Of a stretch of DNA of 64,000 nucleotides, positions 48,906-61,109 are shown one piece after another (the stretch's first letter is position 1; every line of letters begins with the position of its first letter). Where the stretch lies: the NCBI GenBank assembly GCA_910591455.2, contig OU342816.1:1740589-1804588 (forward strand), in the 5' to 3' direction. Under the pieces are notes generated by a model that was given only the letters and a program-made list of their open reading frames with translations, was not told the DNA's origin and did not search any database. The position numbers were made by a program, and so were the translations under genes. The DNA is from Pholis gunnellus. Lineage: Eukaryota; Chordata; Actinopteri; Perciformes; Pholidae.

Positions 48906-50911
48906 TGTTTAAAACTGTCCATGAACATTCTGTATTTTACATATTTGTGTTTATTGAATTTGATTATTATATACATTTGACTGTTACTGCTCATTACAGT
49001 ACAGTCTTCATGAAACCTTCAAATGTTGCTGTTCCAAGTGCTAAGCACTGATCACTTGGGTTTCCAGTAGATGCAAAAGTGATTTGAATTAAATTGCCAG
49101 CCTGAATACAGTTAGCATTATAAGTAGTGTTTAGAGTGGGCTTTTTTATTCCACCAATGATTACAATATGATTTCCATCAGACGGAAGATGCCTCATGTA
49201 CATAAACACCCGAATCACAGGAACTGACTCATTCTGAGAGTCATTCCATTCTGTGTGAAAGAGGCGGGTTAAATATGTAATCGGTCATGTAAGTGCTGCT
49301 TCTGATTGCTTTCCATTTTAGGAATATCTCTGCTTTTACTGCTAACGCTGGTGCACGTGGCACCTGCGTTAATTCAAAGATGTTCCCCTGGGAAGACGCA
49401 GCACTCACTCCTCCATTGTTTGTCATTTACGAGCGCTCTCTTCCACTTTAGTGGTGCGTCTTCCCCGGGGAGCCATCTTTGAAGAGGTAATGTGAGGCAG
49501 TTTTAGTGAGATAAACAGGAGGCTGAGCTTCTGCTCAATAACTCCAGTTGCACTATATTCTGTTAAAGATGTTCGTATTTTTTGTAAGAGTTACAAATAT
49601 TTACTGTATGAAATAAAATAAAAAGCCTATTGCTTGAGTATTATAGATCTTTTAATTTTTTTTTTTCTACATGCAGTTTTAAAGTTTTAAAAAGAAGAAG
49701 AAAGTTTTTTTTTAACATGTTGTCAGGCTGAAATGTTATGAGGTGCTGTAATGTAAATCCAACGTTTAATTCTTTCGGCTATGATTTTAAAGCCCCTTAG
49801 ATATACCCCCCCGTGCACGGTCATCTCCCCCGATTGATTCTGCATGGAGCTGCACTTGTGACATGGCAGATAAGGGGATGTGACACACTTGTTTCCTCCT
49901 CTCGCTGCCTACAGCAGACTGCAGTCATGTGTTCACTGACGCACTGATGTGTCTTTGGGCATTTGAGTAAAATATTTCAGATCCAAAATACAGAGCTTTA
50001 CCCTCTGAGACCGTCTGAGGGATCCCAAAAGGGAAACATTCTGGATGGATGACTGGAAACCATCTCTGAATTCCTTTGGTCCTTAAAAGCATTATGTCTG
50101 TGAAGCTGTATTTATGAATTCCTCCAGGATAAGAATGTCCTATCTACAGATTTCCTGGCAACATGTCAGCATTAGTAATTGCCAGCTGTGATTGATCAAA
50201 ATCTTTTGTTGGATCTTGTAGTGCAGCTCTGTCAGAGAGGGATTTTATTTTTCATTGCTGCAGCTAGAACTAGGCCAAAAATCACTCAATCGTTGTTCAT
50301 TTTAAATGGGGACAAAGCGGGTTGCCATTCACAACCGCAGAGATGCGACAGAAGATGGATTACTGTGGCATTTTTGCGACTATATTTAGTTTCACTTATT
50401 AATCATCAGCTTCTAATAAGCTTGCTATTCAGCGGCATCATAAAGCCATTCTCTTTCCACATAACGAGAAAGAGCTACAGCACATTCAGATTGTTAGAGA
50501 TTAAGACCGCAAAGCATTTGCCAATTTACTCATCTGGTTGCAGTCCGCTGTCGGCAGCGACACTAACACGGTTCACTGCATTCTGGCAGAAGTCACTGAG
50601 ACCAAAGCATTGGTTGGGAGGACTCTCATTAACACCCATCTCTGATGCCCATTTCCCGACACCAGATGATGTCTGCAACATTTCAATTCCCTCGCCTTGC
50701 AAATGTCAATGCCAATCCTTTCTACTGTTCCCCACCCGGGTCTGATGGGAAGATAACCCCGGTAAACATGTTTTAATGTTAAACAAGATTAATTGCATGT
50801 TTGAGCCACATGTCCCTCTACTTTATAGTTTAAGCCCGTGGCCTGGTTTGAAAAAGCATGTTTTCTTTAAACAAAATTGCCAAAAATACACCTTTCATCT
50901 AAGCCATTACA

Positions 50912-50973
50912 GTTCAAGGAACTTCCCGACGTTCCTTGAACCCATCATGTGTGACGAATGCTTCCGTCGGGAA
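50912..50973. other. Hairpin with loop complementary to a downstream octamer
   Basis: An 11-base perfect stem (gttcaaggaac 50912-50922 with gttccttgaac 50931-50941) encloses the loop ttcccgac (50923-50930). The whole loop is the reverse complement of gtcgggaa at 50966-50973, 25 bases past the stem. The geometry is that of an H-type pseudoknot and works equally on either strand. Function is unknown. Confidence 0.6.
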
Positions 50974-51762
50974 AAGCAGCCAAATTGAAGCTTAAAACTG
51001 GGATATTTAATCAAAAACACTTAATTCTACATGACTCATTTAAAATGTCACCCCAAAATAAACCGTTTGCTGTAACCAGAGGAATGCTGCACTCCTCAGC
51101 GCAACTGGGAAGCCATGATTGACTCGGCTGAGACAAAAAGTCATGTGACAAAGACTGTGAATCTTACACAGCTTACACAAAGCAGAGCAAAGAGGACAGG
51201 AGAGGTTGTTCAATATGTATGGCATGGGGAGCATGCACAGTTGGAAATATAGATTCTATTGTTCTCCAGTTTGATTTATGGCATTATAACTGTGTTGTAC
51301 TGCTCAAAATACATGTTTGAGTTCTAAAATGTGACAGGAGCAAAACACGTCCCTAAACTTGGTTGCGGTTCAGAGAGATCTGATCGACTGTGGTCCAATG
51401 TGAGAAGGGATCGGCTCCGTAAAGGATTTCATCACAACAAATTAGTTCAAATAACATTCTTATCCCTGAACATCAAAATGTCCCGGCTGAGATTTGAAAT
51501 CTGTGTCTTAGTCGAGGCCACACAGGTTCTCTTCACAGTCTCACATAGAAAGACGAAGGTAATAAATGTTCTGAAGAAAAAACATGCCACCCATGGATGA
51601 CATACGGCGAACGCATCCCACAATCAGACACCCTTTGTTAAACCTTCACAGGAAGATATATTGCAGGCATATCCCTCCCGTGTCTTCTTTCTCAATCAGT
51701 CTTAACCATCCATGTGTCCGTCCACACAGCTGTTAATCAGGCCATCTCAGCTCCACACCCAC

Positions 51763-51953
51763 CTTCTCCAGCTCATCACCGACGAGCCGTCCGTCCTCGT
51801 CCGCGTCCAGGTATTTGAACATCGTGTCCACCAGCGCTCGCTTCTCCTCCATGTCTCTCTGCTGGTTCTGCTCTCCAGCTTTCAGCGCTTTGGGCTGCAT
51901 ATCCAGCAGCATGCTCTTCAGCCTGTTGTACTCTGACATGGAGCATGCGTTGC
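51763..51953 (-). CDS. fstl4: fstl4 exon: post-Kazal segment and EF-hand 1
   Basis: This is the most upstream exon visible: 191 bases, two leading bases completing a codon and then 63 codons. It opens with NACSMSEYNRLKSMLLDMQ, the helical segment that follows the Kazal domain in this family, and ends in the first EF-hand. The calcium loop DADEDGRLVGDE has acidic residues at positions 1, 3, 5 and 12, glycine at 6 and leucine at 8, so it is canonical and probably binds calcium. The acceptor is tcccgcag before GC, and the donor is AAG followed by gtgggt (phase 0). Reading through that donor meets a stop after nine more codons, which supports the exon end. The sequence between the two hands is about one residue shorter than I recall in human FSTL4. 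Confidence 0.9.
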
Positions 51954-52902
51954 CTGCGGGAGGAAACACACAGATATGGAAGAAAAGACATTTGTTTAAC
52001 CTCAATTATACAAGCCGAAGCCTTTTGATTGTTCCTGTAAAATTGGATTTAATGAGGAGGAGAGGAAAAAGAGTGCAAGAGGGAAATAATGTGTGTATTT
52101 GTGCATGCATGTGTGTCCTAGAGTGTTTATTCTTTTAAAAAATGTTAGTTTTTTGTTTGCATAATTAGTCTGACAGCTTTGAGCTGCAGGGGGGGCAATT
52201 AATTACAAGTAATCCTTGAATCCACATAAAAACAAAAGGTAACCATTTAGACCCTCTCAAGCTCCTGTTCCTCCTCTGTGCCATGTGATTAGAGCTCACG
52301 TCTCAAACACGACGAGGCGTCTAGCTGCTGATTTTCTGCAAGGCTTTGCCTGACGGAGATGTGCAGAGGAAACGAGAGACCACAAATCAATCACTGAGCA
52401 TTTTTTTTCTTCACACTTTAAATAAATAATTATGCAAAACACGTCCGTGCCATGCTGTGAGGGACTTGATACTAATGGAGAGCAGAGAAGCAGCTTTTCC
52501 TCTTCTTTCCTATCATGTCCCACCTTTGCTTTAGTATTACCCGAGTCTGATGACAGCATGAGAGATGCTGGCAGGAGGGTACGAGGCCCACGTGTAAGTC
52601 AGAAGCATGGTGACGAGAACAAATTGTAAAAAGAAAACCTTTCCCAAATGAATAAATCATGAGGCGACGTCCCGAGCAGGAGACCCCCCTCTGAGCGTAC
52701 TCAGGAACGGATCTAATGGCCTAATCTCCTCCGACAACGCAAAAAAACATCAAAGTTGACAAATGCGAAACGAGCGGACAGGACGGACCTAAAAGAAAGA
52801 CTCTAGAAGTTTAGTCCCAGCATCTCGTTCTGGTTTTAAAACTCGTAGCAGTGGGGAGTGCTGCCAAAGCACATCTACAGATCTATAGCACTGTAGCTGT
52901 CC

Positions 52903-52957
52903 ACAGACCAATCGGTGATGTAACGGATACGTCCACTTCCTATATACAGTATATGGG
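52903..52957 (+). repeat. Dispersed repeat family A, right-end fragment (copy 4)
   Basis: The accaatcggtgatgtaacgg region, then tacgtccacttcctatatac and agtatatggg, match the right end of copy 2 (20477-20531). About 55 bases remain. Confidence 0.75.
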
Positions 52958-54492
52958 CTTAAGAGAAGGATAAAACATGACTTGTTTTTATTACACGTAC
53001 TGCTATCCATTTATGAAAATTGGCATTCTGTCTAAAATCAATAAAGAAAAAAAGAAAATGAGACTTTCTGGAGAAACAGAAAGGGAGAGTGGTTTGTCCA
53101 AACAGCTGGAAACCTTCAGATGGGTGACACATTAAAGGAAAATCCGCCAGAACAACTACAATGTGTCTTTTCTAAACACCTACAATCTCACGGGTCATTC
53201 TGGAAGGTAGTGACATCTGACCTGCTTTGTCTTTAAGGTATGAGGCCTCGTGTTTGTGACACTCATTGGTTCCTACCAAAGACATACATTTGGGTTGTAA
53301 ATATATAGTTTAATTTTTAATAAAGGCTAAATGAGATCCTAAAACAGTTGGAATTTGTAGTTTTTAGGAAATGCCACTCAAACAGGTGTAAATTATTTCT
53401 TTATTTGAGACTATTTTGAGCTGCGAATAGATACTTATTTGCTGCCCTAGTTTATTGTTTTATTATAAAGAGTCAAAAGAAAATTTCAAGGCCGTTTGAA
53501 CACAACTTTTTCGGCCATCCCTGCTTTGATGAATTGCATACCGGAGGGAGGGACAGTGTGTATGGAATTATGAGACTGGACTTCTTCATATGAGGCTCTA
53601 ATTTGTAGAACTCAGACTTGGTAATCAAGTACATCTATCAAAGTGTTTGGATGTGTTGCTTGGTGGCAGATGTCAAACCCAGAAAACAGCAAGTAATGAG
53701 AGGAAGTCATCAATTCAATAAATCTCAGTTATCTGGGAGGATTGCACAATATTTGACATGTCCTTAACATCACACATGAACGCACACGCAAAGACACGAA
53801 CCAAAGAAACCCAGAATGACGCACACATTACAACACGAAGACTTACACACACCCCCACCACTAAGACAATGTGCAGGCTGTCAAGTCAAGGTCTTGGCTA
53901 AATCCCTGTTTAATGTTATTCCTGCAGGGGGAATGAGGCGTGAGATGGATCAGACATGAGGGATCATCACCTAGCTGTCATCCCTGTCCCTGCTCTGGAA
54001 GGACAGAAACAAATGAACAACCCTCAGGCTGATTTGCATCTCGTCATATATGGAGAGAACAATCCTCTCTTTGCTCAGCCCCCACAAGTATCTCTATACG
54101 GAGGGGGAAATATCATGAAAATACATTTCAAAGCAAATTCTACTGTTTTACACGTTAAAGAAAAAAAAAGGCAATTTTAAGACGTGTGTAGGAGGAGACA
54201 TAATCCGCCAATGTTGCTGCACTGACACAGGCTGGACCGGACTTTTGTTATAACTATTCAACACAAATAATGTCGAACATGATGTATGTATTGTGTTGCG
54301 GATATATCTACTGAAATGAACATGCTAACGACCTGTCCTGTCTTGTAATAATACGTCTACAGAGAGAGGCGAGACTGACTCCCTGTAGCTTCCAGTCTGC
54401 CCTCATGAGAGGACAAAGAAGTATTGTTAGAGTATCGTAGTATCATTCAACAGAGCAGAATGTGGTTCTCTCCTTTCTTAGTTAGTCTAATC

Positions 54493-54583
54493 ATTAAATT
54501 AAATTAATTAAATTGTATTTATTAATTTAAATATTTTATTTTATTTCATTATATTTTATTATATTTTGTATATTTTGTAATAT
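54493..54583. repeat. A/T-only stretch
   Basis: About 90 bases almost free of G and C, with degenerate attaaatt and ttttattatatt units. It is low complexity. Confidence 0.85.
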
Positions 54584-55281
54584 TGTTATAATCCCTCTCC
54601 AAGACTTCACCTCCGCCATGGCAGGTGGATTACTCTGAGTGAGCTGGATCTATAGGGCCACAGTGGAGATCACTGTGAGAGTGTGGAGGGAAAAACGGGA
54701 AGAGAGAAGATGGATGAAGGAATAAATAAAAGATGAGGGCGAGAGAAGCGTGAGTGAGAACCCGAAGAAATGAGGGGAAGTTATTGCACATTTATGTATT
54801 CATGTACCAACGGTGGATCACTGTGGTGTCTTTCTGAAAAATAGCAAAAAAAAGAAAAGGATCCAAAACGAGTAAACGACTCATATTTTTGTTTTGTCCT
54901 CAAAACCACCAGGAGATGACTTTACCGGGACAATGGCGGCTCTTCGGCGGTAAGCTGTAGCACAATCCCCAGCGCCGGGTTGGCTCAATTTGTGTTCCGG
55001 TGGCCCCGCTAACTGAAGGTTTGTCTTCCGCAGCTGACCAGCTGACCAATAAACAAACTATGCAAACGTACACAGACGGTATACAGCCACCGGTTTGTGG
55101 AGCAGTAAGTACGAGAGATAAGCCGACGGCACACACAAAGATCAGAACATTGTTATTTTCAGTTTCAGCAATGTGCTACAATGTTGCGTTTTCTTGCCCC
55201 GCTGTTCGTAAATAGTTGCCTTTTTTTTATTTCATAACCGATGACTGTAAACGTAGCTTGTATGGACCCAGAGGAGAAATG

Positions 55282-55298
55282 CCCCCCCCCCCCCCCCC
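55282..55298. repeat. C17 homopolymer
   Basis: An uninterrupted run of 17 cytosines. Confidence 0.9.
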
Positions 55299-57170
55299 TA
55301 TTTCTTTGGATGAAGTGTCTATATCTTGTTCATTGCACCTGTAATGCCCTCTTCCTACACCTTCTACTCTATTCTTCTTCTATGTTACAGCTGGATGTTA
55401 CAGTGAACGTCCTTTGATTCAGTCTCTTTTTATTCTGCTGAGCACAGCAGCTGCTGCAGTGGCAGAGAAATATCGGTCTGTATTACAGTGCATCCACCGC
55501 TGACTCTAACACTGTTTTATTGTTCTAGAGGGAACCACACTCTCTTTATTGCCCGTTTGAAATGTTAGCTGCTTAAGTGAGTGATCCGAAGCTGCTCGCA
55601 CCGTGGACGCCCAATGTCCCGGAGACGGAGCTCCTCTTCCGCCGCTCGGCGCATCCTCCGAGCTCACACTTTATAAATGTCAGCCAGGGGAAAACACACA
55701 GCGGGAGAAACAACCAGAGAAGGAAGTCTCTGTAACGCTAAAGGGAACGGTTTGTATGGGGACAAAAAGTCATGGACGTTTAAAGGGTAAAATCTCTCAC
55801 GGTGGAAAAAAACTACATACAACATGAAATATGCAGGATGTGTGTATGTGTGTGTGTGGAACCAAGTATGTCAACGTGACTTTTTTTTCCCAATGAATAA
55901 AATCTACCAGAAAAAAATAAAACTGTAACTACAGAATGTACTACAGAGATGTGACTATTTCAGAGTAACACATTTAAATTCCTTTTTTTTTCCTCTTAAC
56001 TTTTAATTAATTATCATTGTCACTCAAGATGCACTAAGTGCAATTTTCCTAGCTGAGTTTGATTTCTGCATATTTAAGAATCTGACTTGCCTATTCAGAT
56101 TGTATTTTGAAGAACTACAGTTGACAGCAAGGCTCCAGAATAACGTGTTTACCACTAACACAGCTATCTAGCTATTCTTTTATTCTACTGGGTATTTTTA
56201 TGTTCAAATCTGTAAAAGAAAAAACTGAAATGATGACCTTTAAAACAAGTAAGAGTCAGGAAAGTTTATGTTGTTCATCTCAATGCACAAATATCTTACG
56301 TGTTAAAACCATGACCTGAGCCTGACCTTGTGCTACTAAGAGAAAGTAAAACGGTACAAAGCAGTCATACGACCTTTCAAATTCAGATGTGTGTGAATCA
56401 AAGAAGCTGTACTTCTTGGTCGAGTTCTTGGCTCTGACTAAAAAGCTGGAGGAAGTGCGAGGGGGAATCCACGGCATCAATGCTTCAGAAGATGAAACCT
56501 CCCTGCGATGCCCTCCAGGATGTGAAAGTGCTCTGCGTTCAATTTATGTCTGCCTGACCTCCTCCAGCTCAAACGGTGGGATTATTTCCCCGCCATGCCG
56601 TCTGTGTGCCGCTAATATGCGATGGTGATAGACCTCCCTTCCACATAATTATGAATATGATGGACACTCTTTGCTCCTCAGGGCGGCAAGGTCCAAGAGG
56701 GCTGAGCCAATCTTGGAAGGTTGACACAAGTCACAGGAGAGCCTCGTATCATAATCACTGCTGGCAGCTGCTTAAATCGGCTTACTGTGAGCTTCATTGT
56801 CCACCCAGGATGTCTTCTGTGACTAAAAACACTTAAACCTGCAACTTCCTCCATCTCAATGTTCACCGCTGTTTAAAAAGTATGTTCAACTTGTGAGGAA
56901 ATGTACTTTTGTACGTACGATTGGGCAAAATAAACAATCTGAGAATTAATTTTTGAGTTCTTGGAATTTGTGCGACAGACTAAACGAGTGATTTAAAAAA
57001 AAGAAACAAAAATTAGAGTTAATCCTCAGCTGCATCCTAAAAATAGGTCAACACTGTAGCAGCATTTATTAGAGCAAATGAAGCTAGCATTCGACAGAAG
57101 AGCGGCCCCCTGGTGTATCCAAGTAGCGTGTGAGATATTCTGCGGGGAAGTGTAATAAAAAAACCCATAG

Positions 57171-57174
<4 letters not shown>

Positions 57175-57225
<51 letters not shown>
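57175..57225. repeat. (TA)n microsatellite
   Basis: A 51-base perfect AT/TA run. It generates the tyrosine-isoleucine repeats seen in open frames here on both strands, which are not coding. Confidence 0.95.
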
Positions 57226-57230
<5 letters not shown>

Positions 57231-59179
57231 CATTGCACGAAACCAACCAGCCATTATTCGAAAACAGCTTGCTCAGCATCCATCCACAAAGAGTAGCAGG
57301 AGGAGGCCGGGGGGAGGAGGTGGAGGGAGTGTGCGGCACTTGGGTCAACAGCAGCAGCATGAATGATCAGCAGAGAGAGAGAGAGAGTGTAAGCTGTCAA
57401 GTTATTAAGACCTCACCGGATGTTTGACTGTGGCTGGGGGGTCGGAGGAGGAGGCAGCTGATACCATCAGCTGTGAGCTGAGATATCGCCGGTCAGAGCG
57501 ATGGGCTGAACGACATTCCTGCTTCCTAAATGAATATCCCAAACGGGACAGTTCTTGGGAACTTGTTATTGATAGCGTGAGCAATAATCCCGCGTGAAAA
57601 GCAGTAAAAAAGAAAAAAAGTGATGAGTCACGGTTTAAAGTGACTCCAACACATTTCCCAGCTAATACATAACTCCCGTTGATTCAGAACGACGTCTCTA
57701 GATTTTAAGAGTACGGGCGAAGCGGTCTGCCAGCTTGCCTCGCCGTACATTCAGCGGAGTGGATCAGCGTGTGCTCGGGAAGCCTTATCAGAGTCTGTGC
57801 AGCTTGGCGCAGACTAAATGAGAAACCCCGTCGCAAACACCAAGGCTATTGGCAAAGCGGCGAAGGAGAAATAGTACAGTAGCATTCACTCCCCGGCCCG
57901 CCTGTCTATCTGCAAGCCTATCGTCTAGAACCGCCTTCTCAAACTGCACATCAGCACTAAACACATCAGCCCTATATCTCATCCTCCCTCTCTCTCTGGA
58001 TCCGACTCTCTTTCGCTCTTAGTTACTCGGCGTCACAGAGAATCCCGTCAGTCTGAGGAGAAGCATAGCTTACAAGGGGACATGCAGAGTTTAGTAGCTG
58101 CATTGGGCTCCAACAACTGCACTTTGGGATGAAGTTCCCCTCCGAACCAAGTAAATAGTAAGTAAATCTTAGTATTATAAAAAAGACTGGCGTGATTGTT
58201 ATTGCTGACGCTGCTGCTGCTGTTCTTTTATTAACTAGTGTTGTGACAAAGCCTGCTGAGGCCCCCGTTTCACATTAAGTGTCAATACATTTCACACTTT
58301 TCTTTTTTACCCTTTAAGTGTTAATGATCACAATATTAGTGGTTATCATACTGAAGCTGATTGACTCAGCAGGTACAGCTGTTCTTTTAAAACAAGTTGT
58401 AATTACTCACCTAATTAGCATGAAGTGCACTGCATGGAGGCTGTATTGGTTATGCCCACGATGAGGAAATTCCTTTCAACTCATTGCACTAGACATCATA
58501 TTTCAAATTTCGTGTGGCGTGTTGTTCACAGTGTGGCCTCCAAAGAGACGCCACAGAGGCTGGGACTTAAAGCAGCACGCCCCCAACAGATCGCACTTTA
58601 TATTTAATAACTACGTTACCATCGGGCGGCTCTTTGGCTCTAATAAGATTGAACGCACACCTTGTTAGGTGGTCCAACGGTTTGGGGCAAAACCATGTAA
58701 AACATCTGGATGAGGCGTTTGAAGTCATAGTATAGTTTTCTCTCTTTGAAACAACAGAAAACTTTTAGATTTATCTAACAAAATGATGCTACATGGACTC
58801 AGGAGTCTGATGTATTTAAACAGATTAGTGTAAAATCTTATCAGGCAAATCTCATGAGATTTTGGTGACATTGGTTGAGATGGGACACGGAACATTAACG
58901 GTTTTAACTCCCTTCAGCCGAACTGATTTGGAAGAGAAAACCAATAACTACTCAAAACGTCCAGGGTGTAGTTTACGCAGTGACTTCCTGATGCACTTTG
59001 ACCTGTTGCAGTGACAGATAGTAGTAGTATGCACACTGAGCGCGATTACAACATCATAACGGATAGAAATGATCGCCAAATGATAAGAGTTTCAGGGATG
59101 TTATCTGCTTTAAGTATTTATAGTAGGCCAACGGTGGAAGTTAGCATCAAACTTGTTTCATCGACAAAAAGAAATATCG

Positions 59180-59530
59180 AATTCTTTAATTGGATTTTCG
59201 AATTTTGCAGAAAATAATCTCTCTGCCAAAACAGGAGTCCATGATACTCGGTGTGACGGCGTTTTGTCGTCTCATTTAGCCACTTGTTAGCAACCGCATT
59301 TTTTTGATACACTTAAAAGCTTCAAAAATTCACAAGAGGGTCATTTGCTGACGTATTTCATAACTGAGAAACTGTTAGAATATTAGAACCATGTGTTAAC
59401 CACAGACCTTATTTCAGGCATATAACCAAAAACCCATTCAACAAACCCATCGACTTTGAGACGAGGGAACCGGAAGTGCAACGACGCCGACTCATTTTAG
59501 ATGTTTAGGACTCACTCCTGCAACACTCTA
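59180..59530 (+). repeat. Dispersed repeat family C, copy 2
   Basis: Blocks ggattttcgaattttgcag, aaaataatctctctgcca, tttcaggcat, cgactttgagacgagggaac and ggactcactcctgcaacac align in order with the copy at 39100-39400. The middle is longer here. Confidence 0.7.
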
Positions 59531-61078
59531 TAAAAGACCCACGTTGTAATCGTGTTTATACACATTTGAGTCTTTTTTAAGCTCTTTTCAGTCAAGCTAA
59601 TGATGAATACATTTAAAACCAAGTGAACACTCCAAACATGCTTAGTTAGCACAACATCATAAAGAGAAAACAGATTTCCTCTATTTTTCACGAGTAAAGG
59701 ATGAAGATATTCGGTCTCATCCAACGGCCTTCATTTGCTTCATCCGCGCTGGACATTTTGCGAGTTATTTCCTGCAGAATTCACAATGCCATAACCAAAG
59801 TCAATGCAATTTATTATTTTCTGCTTTACATTCTTCATGCTCATTAACACAACATGTGGTTTCTCACAAATTGCTGTTGTCCACTCAAACAGCAAATTTC
59901 CTTCTACCTGCATGCGGTTTCGGGCAGTAATAGCATCACACTACTGCCTAATGGTACTCAAGTGGCCCTCGGAGTCATGAACTACATCACGACCTGTAGG
60001 ACACATAACACAAATAATGACAGAGTTGTTTCAGTGCCAGGTCAACAACAATAACAGAAAGAATAATCAGACCCAAAATATAAATACAGATGCACTGGCA
60101 CCTTCGGCCCCGGTGAAGCGGATTTGGCGAAAGAAAATAATTACCAAGCCTGCACTCTCGCTAATAGATTGAGACTGGGAACAGGCTCAGGCGTTGATTA
60201 CATTTTTAGCATCCATCCCTCCTCTCCCTCCCACACCTGCAGTGTAAGTTACAGTAATCTCGAGGCCTTTCACAGCCGTCGCTGAGGCCTGCAAGCTGCT
60301 GCCGGATGATCCCAAGAGTATACAGCTTTAAATTGCCTGGGTGTGGGGACCGGAGGAGACGGAGCTGCCTCGGGTTGTATGCGGCCCAACTGAACCCCCA
60401 CTGACAACAGAGAACCCAGGACCAGCATCCTACATTACCCTGCCCAAATACTGCAGTGACCTTGACGGGGAAAGTTTCACAGAATGGATGATTTTAAGTA
60501 ACTCAAAGTGGGAGGTAGACTGAAACAAGCAAACTCTTATCTCTCGCTGTACGTTTCCATACATTGCCACAGGGATGTGACAAATTTAGCATTGTTTCCC
60601 TCAACATAAAGTCAATGGGGTTTTTCCCAACTCTGTGGCAAACACAAGTTCATGAGACAAATTTTGTTAAACAGGGAAATCGTCACAAATTAACACGCTA
60701 AAGTAAAATGCTAACATTAAGCTATAAACGCAATAAACTCATATAAGCGTGAGTATACACACCGAGGCTGTAGAAGTGGACTAGATGGTGTGATGTGTGT
60801 AAAGGAATGTGCATATGTTGTCTCCCTTACATGGATGTTATGTAGTTCAATGCATTGCTGGATTCACCTGTGCAGTCCATGACACATTTGCAATTAATCA
60901 AATTACCAAAACCAATTGACATGCAGTGAACTTTTGGGCCACCCCCCCCGGGGCCGTTGTCGGCTTCACTTCAGTTGCACGCAAATATCACGCTAATCAA
61001 CGAGGATGGAGGCGAAGGATTCTGGGCAAGGGTTTGTTCTTCATCGCCCTTACCATCCCATCATCAAGTACTTGCAAC

Positions 61079-61109
61079 ACACAGCAATGACACAGCAATG
61101 ACACAGCAA
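61079..61109. repeat. 11-bp tandem repeat, about three copies
   Basis: Unit acacagcaatg, repeated about 2.8 times. Confidence 0.75.

Larger units (their letters stand above)
48172..51762 (-). other. fstl4 intron, 3.6 kb, between the EF-hands
   Basis: This intron contains an inverted-repeat element (48502-48905), poly-T/A stretches (49657-49715), and a hairpin with a loop-complementary octamer (50912-50973). Open frames at 50179-50745 and 50776-50988 have no recognisable domain. Confidence 0.75.
289..51953 (-). other. fstl4: fstl4 gene span, ten internal exons (partial at both ends)
   Basis: The gene is read from right to left. Ten exons join in frame, all with GT-AG introns, giving 1,301 coding bases. 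Intron phases in order are 1 (upstream of the first exon), 0, 1, 0, 1, 1, 1, 1, 0, 0 and 0. The EF-hand pair, Ig1 and Ig2 are therefore each a two-exon module bounded by phase-1 introns. The protein family is secreted: signal peptide, Kazal/follistatin domain, EF-hand pair, two Ig domains and a propeller-like C-terminal half, mainly expressed in the nervous system (family knowledge). The human protein is about 840 residues, so roughly half is present here. The paralogue call rests on stretches such as LNFLDLEDIN, SVGNMFYVFSDEG and LSRLLVVDTQAQKV, which fit recalled FSTL4 better than FSTL5. Exon 289-396 is more FSTL5-like at its start, so fstl5 is a minor alternative. Confidence 0.88.

Noticed and set aside
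50179..50745. 188-codon plus-strand open frame
   Set aside because: No domain or codon bias. Most likely chance, in a possibly conserved intron segment.
8165..51953. Assigning the gene to fstl5 instead of fstl4
   Set aside because: Exons 21057-21223, 8165-8283 and 4526-4675 fit recalled FSTL4 better. Kept only as a minor alternative because of exon 289-396.
57026..57366. Open frames with Tyr-Ile repeats on both strands
   Set aside because: They translate the (TA)n microsatellite.
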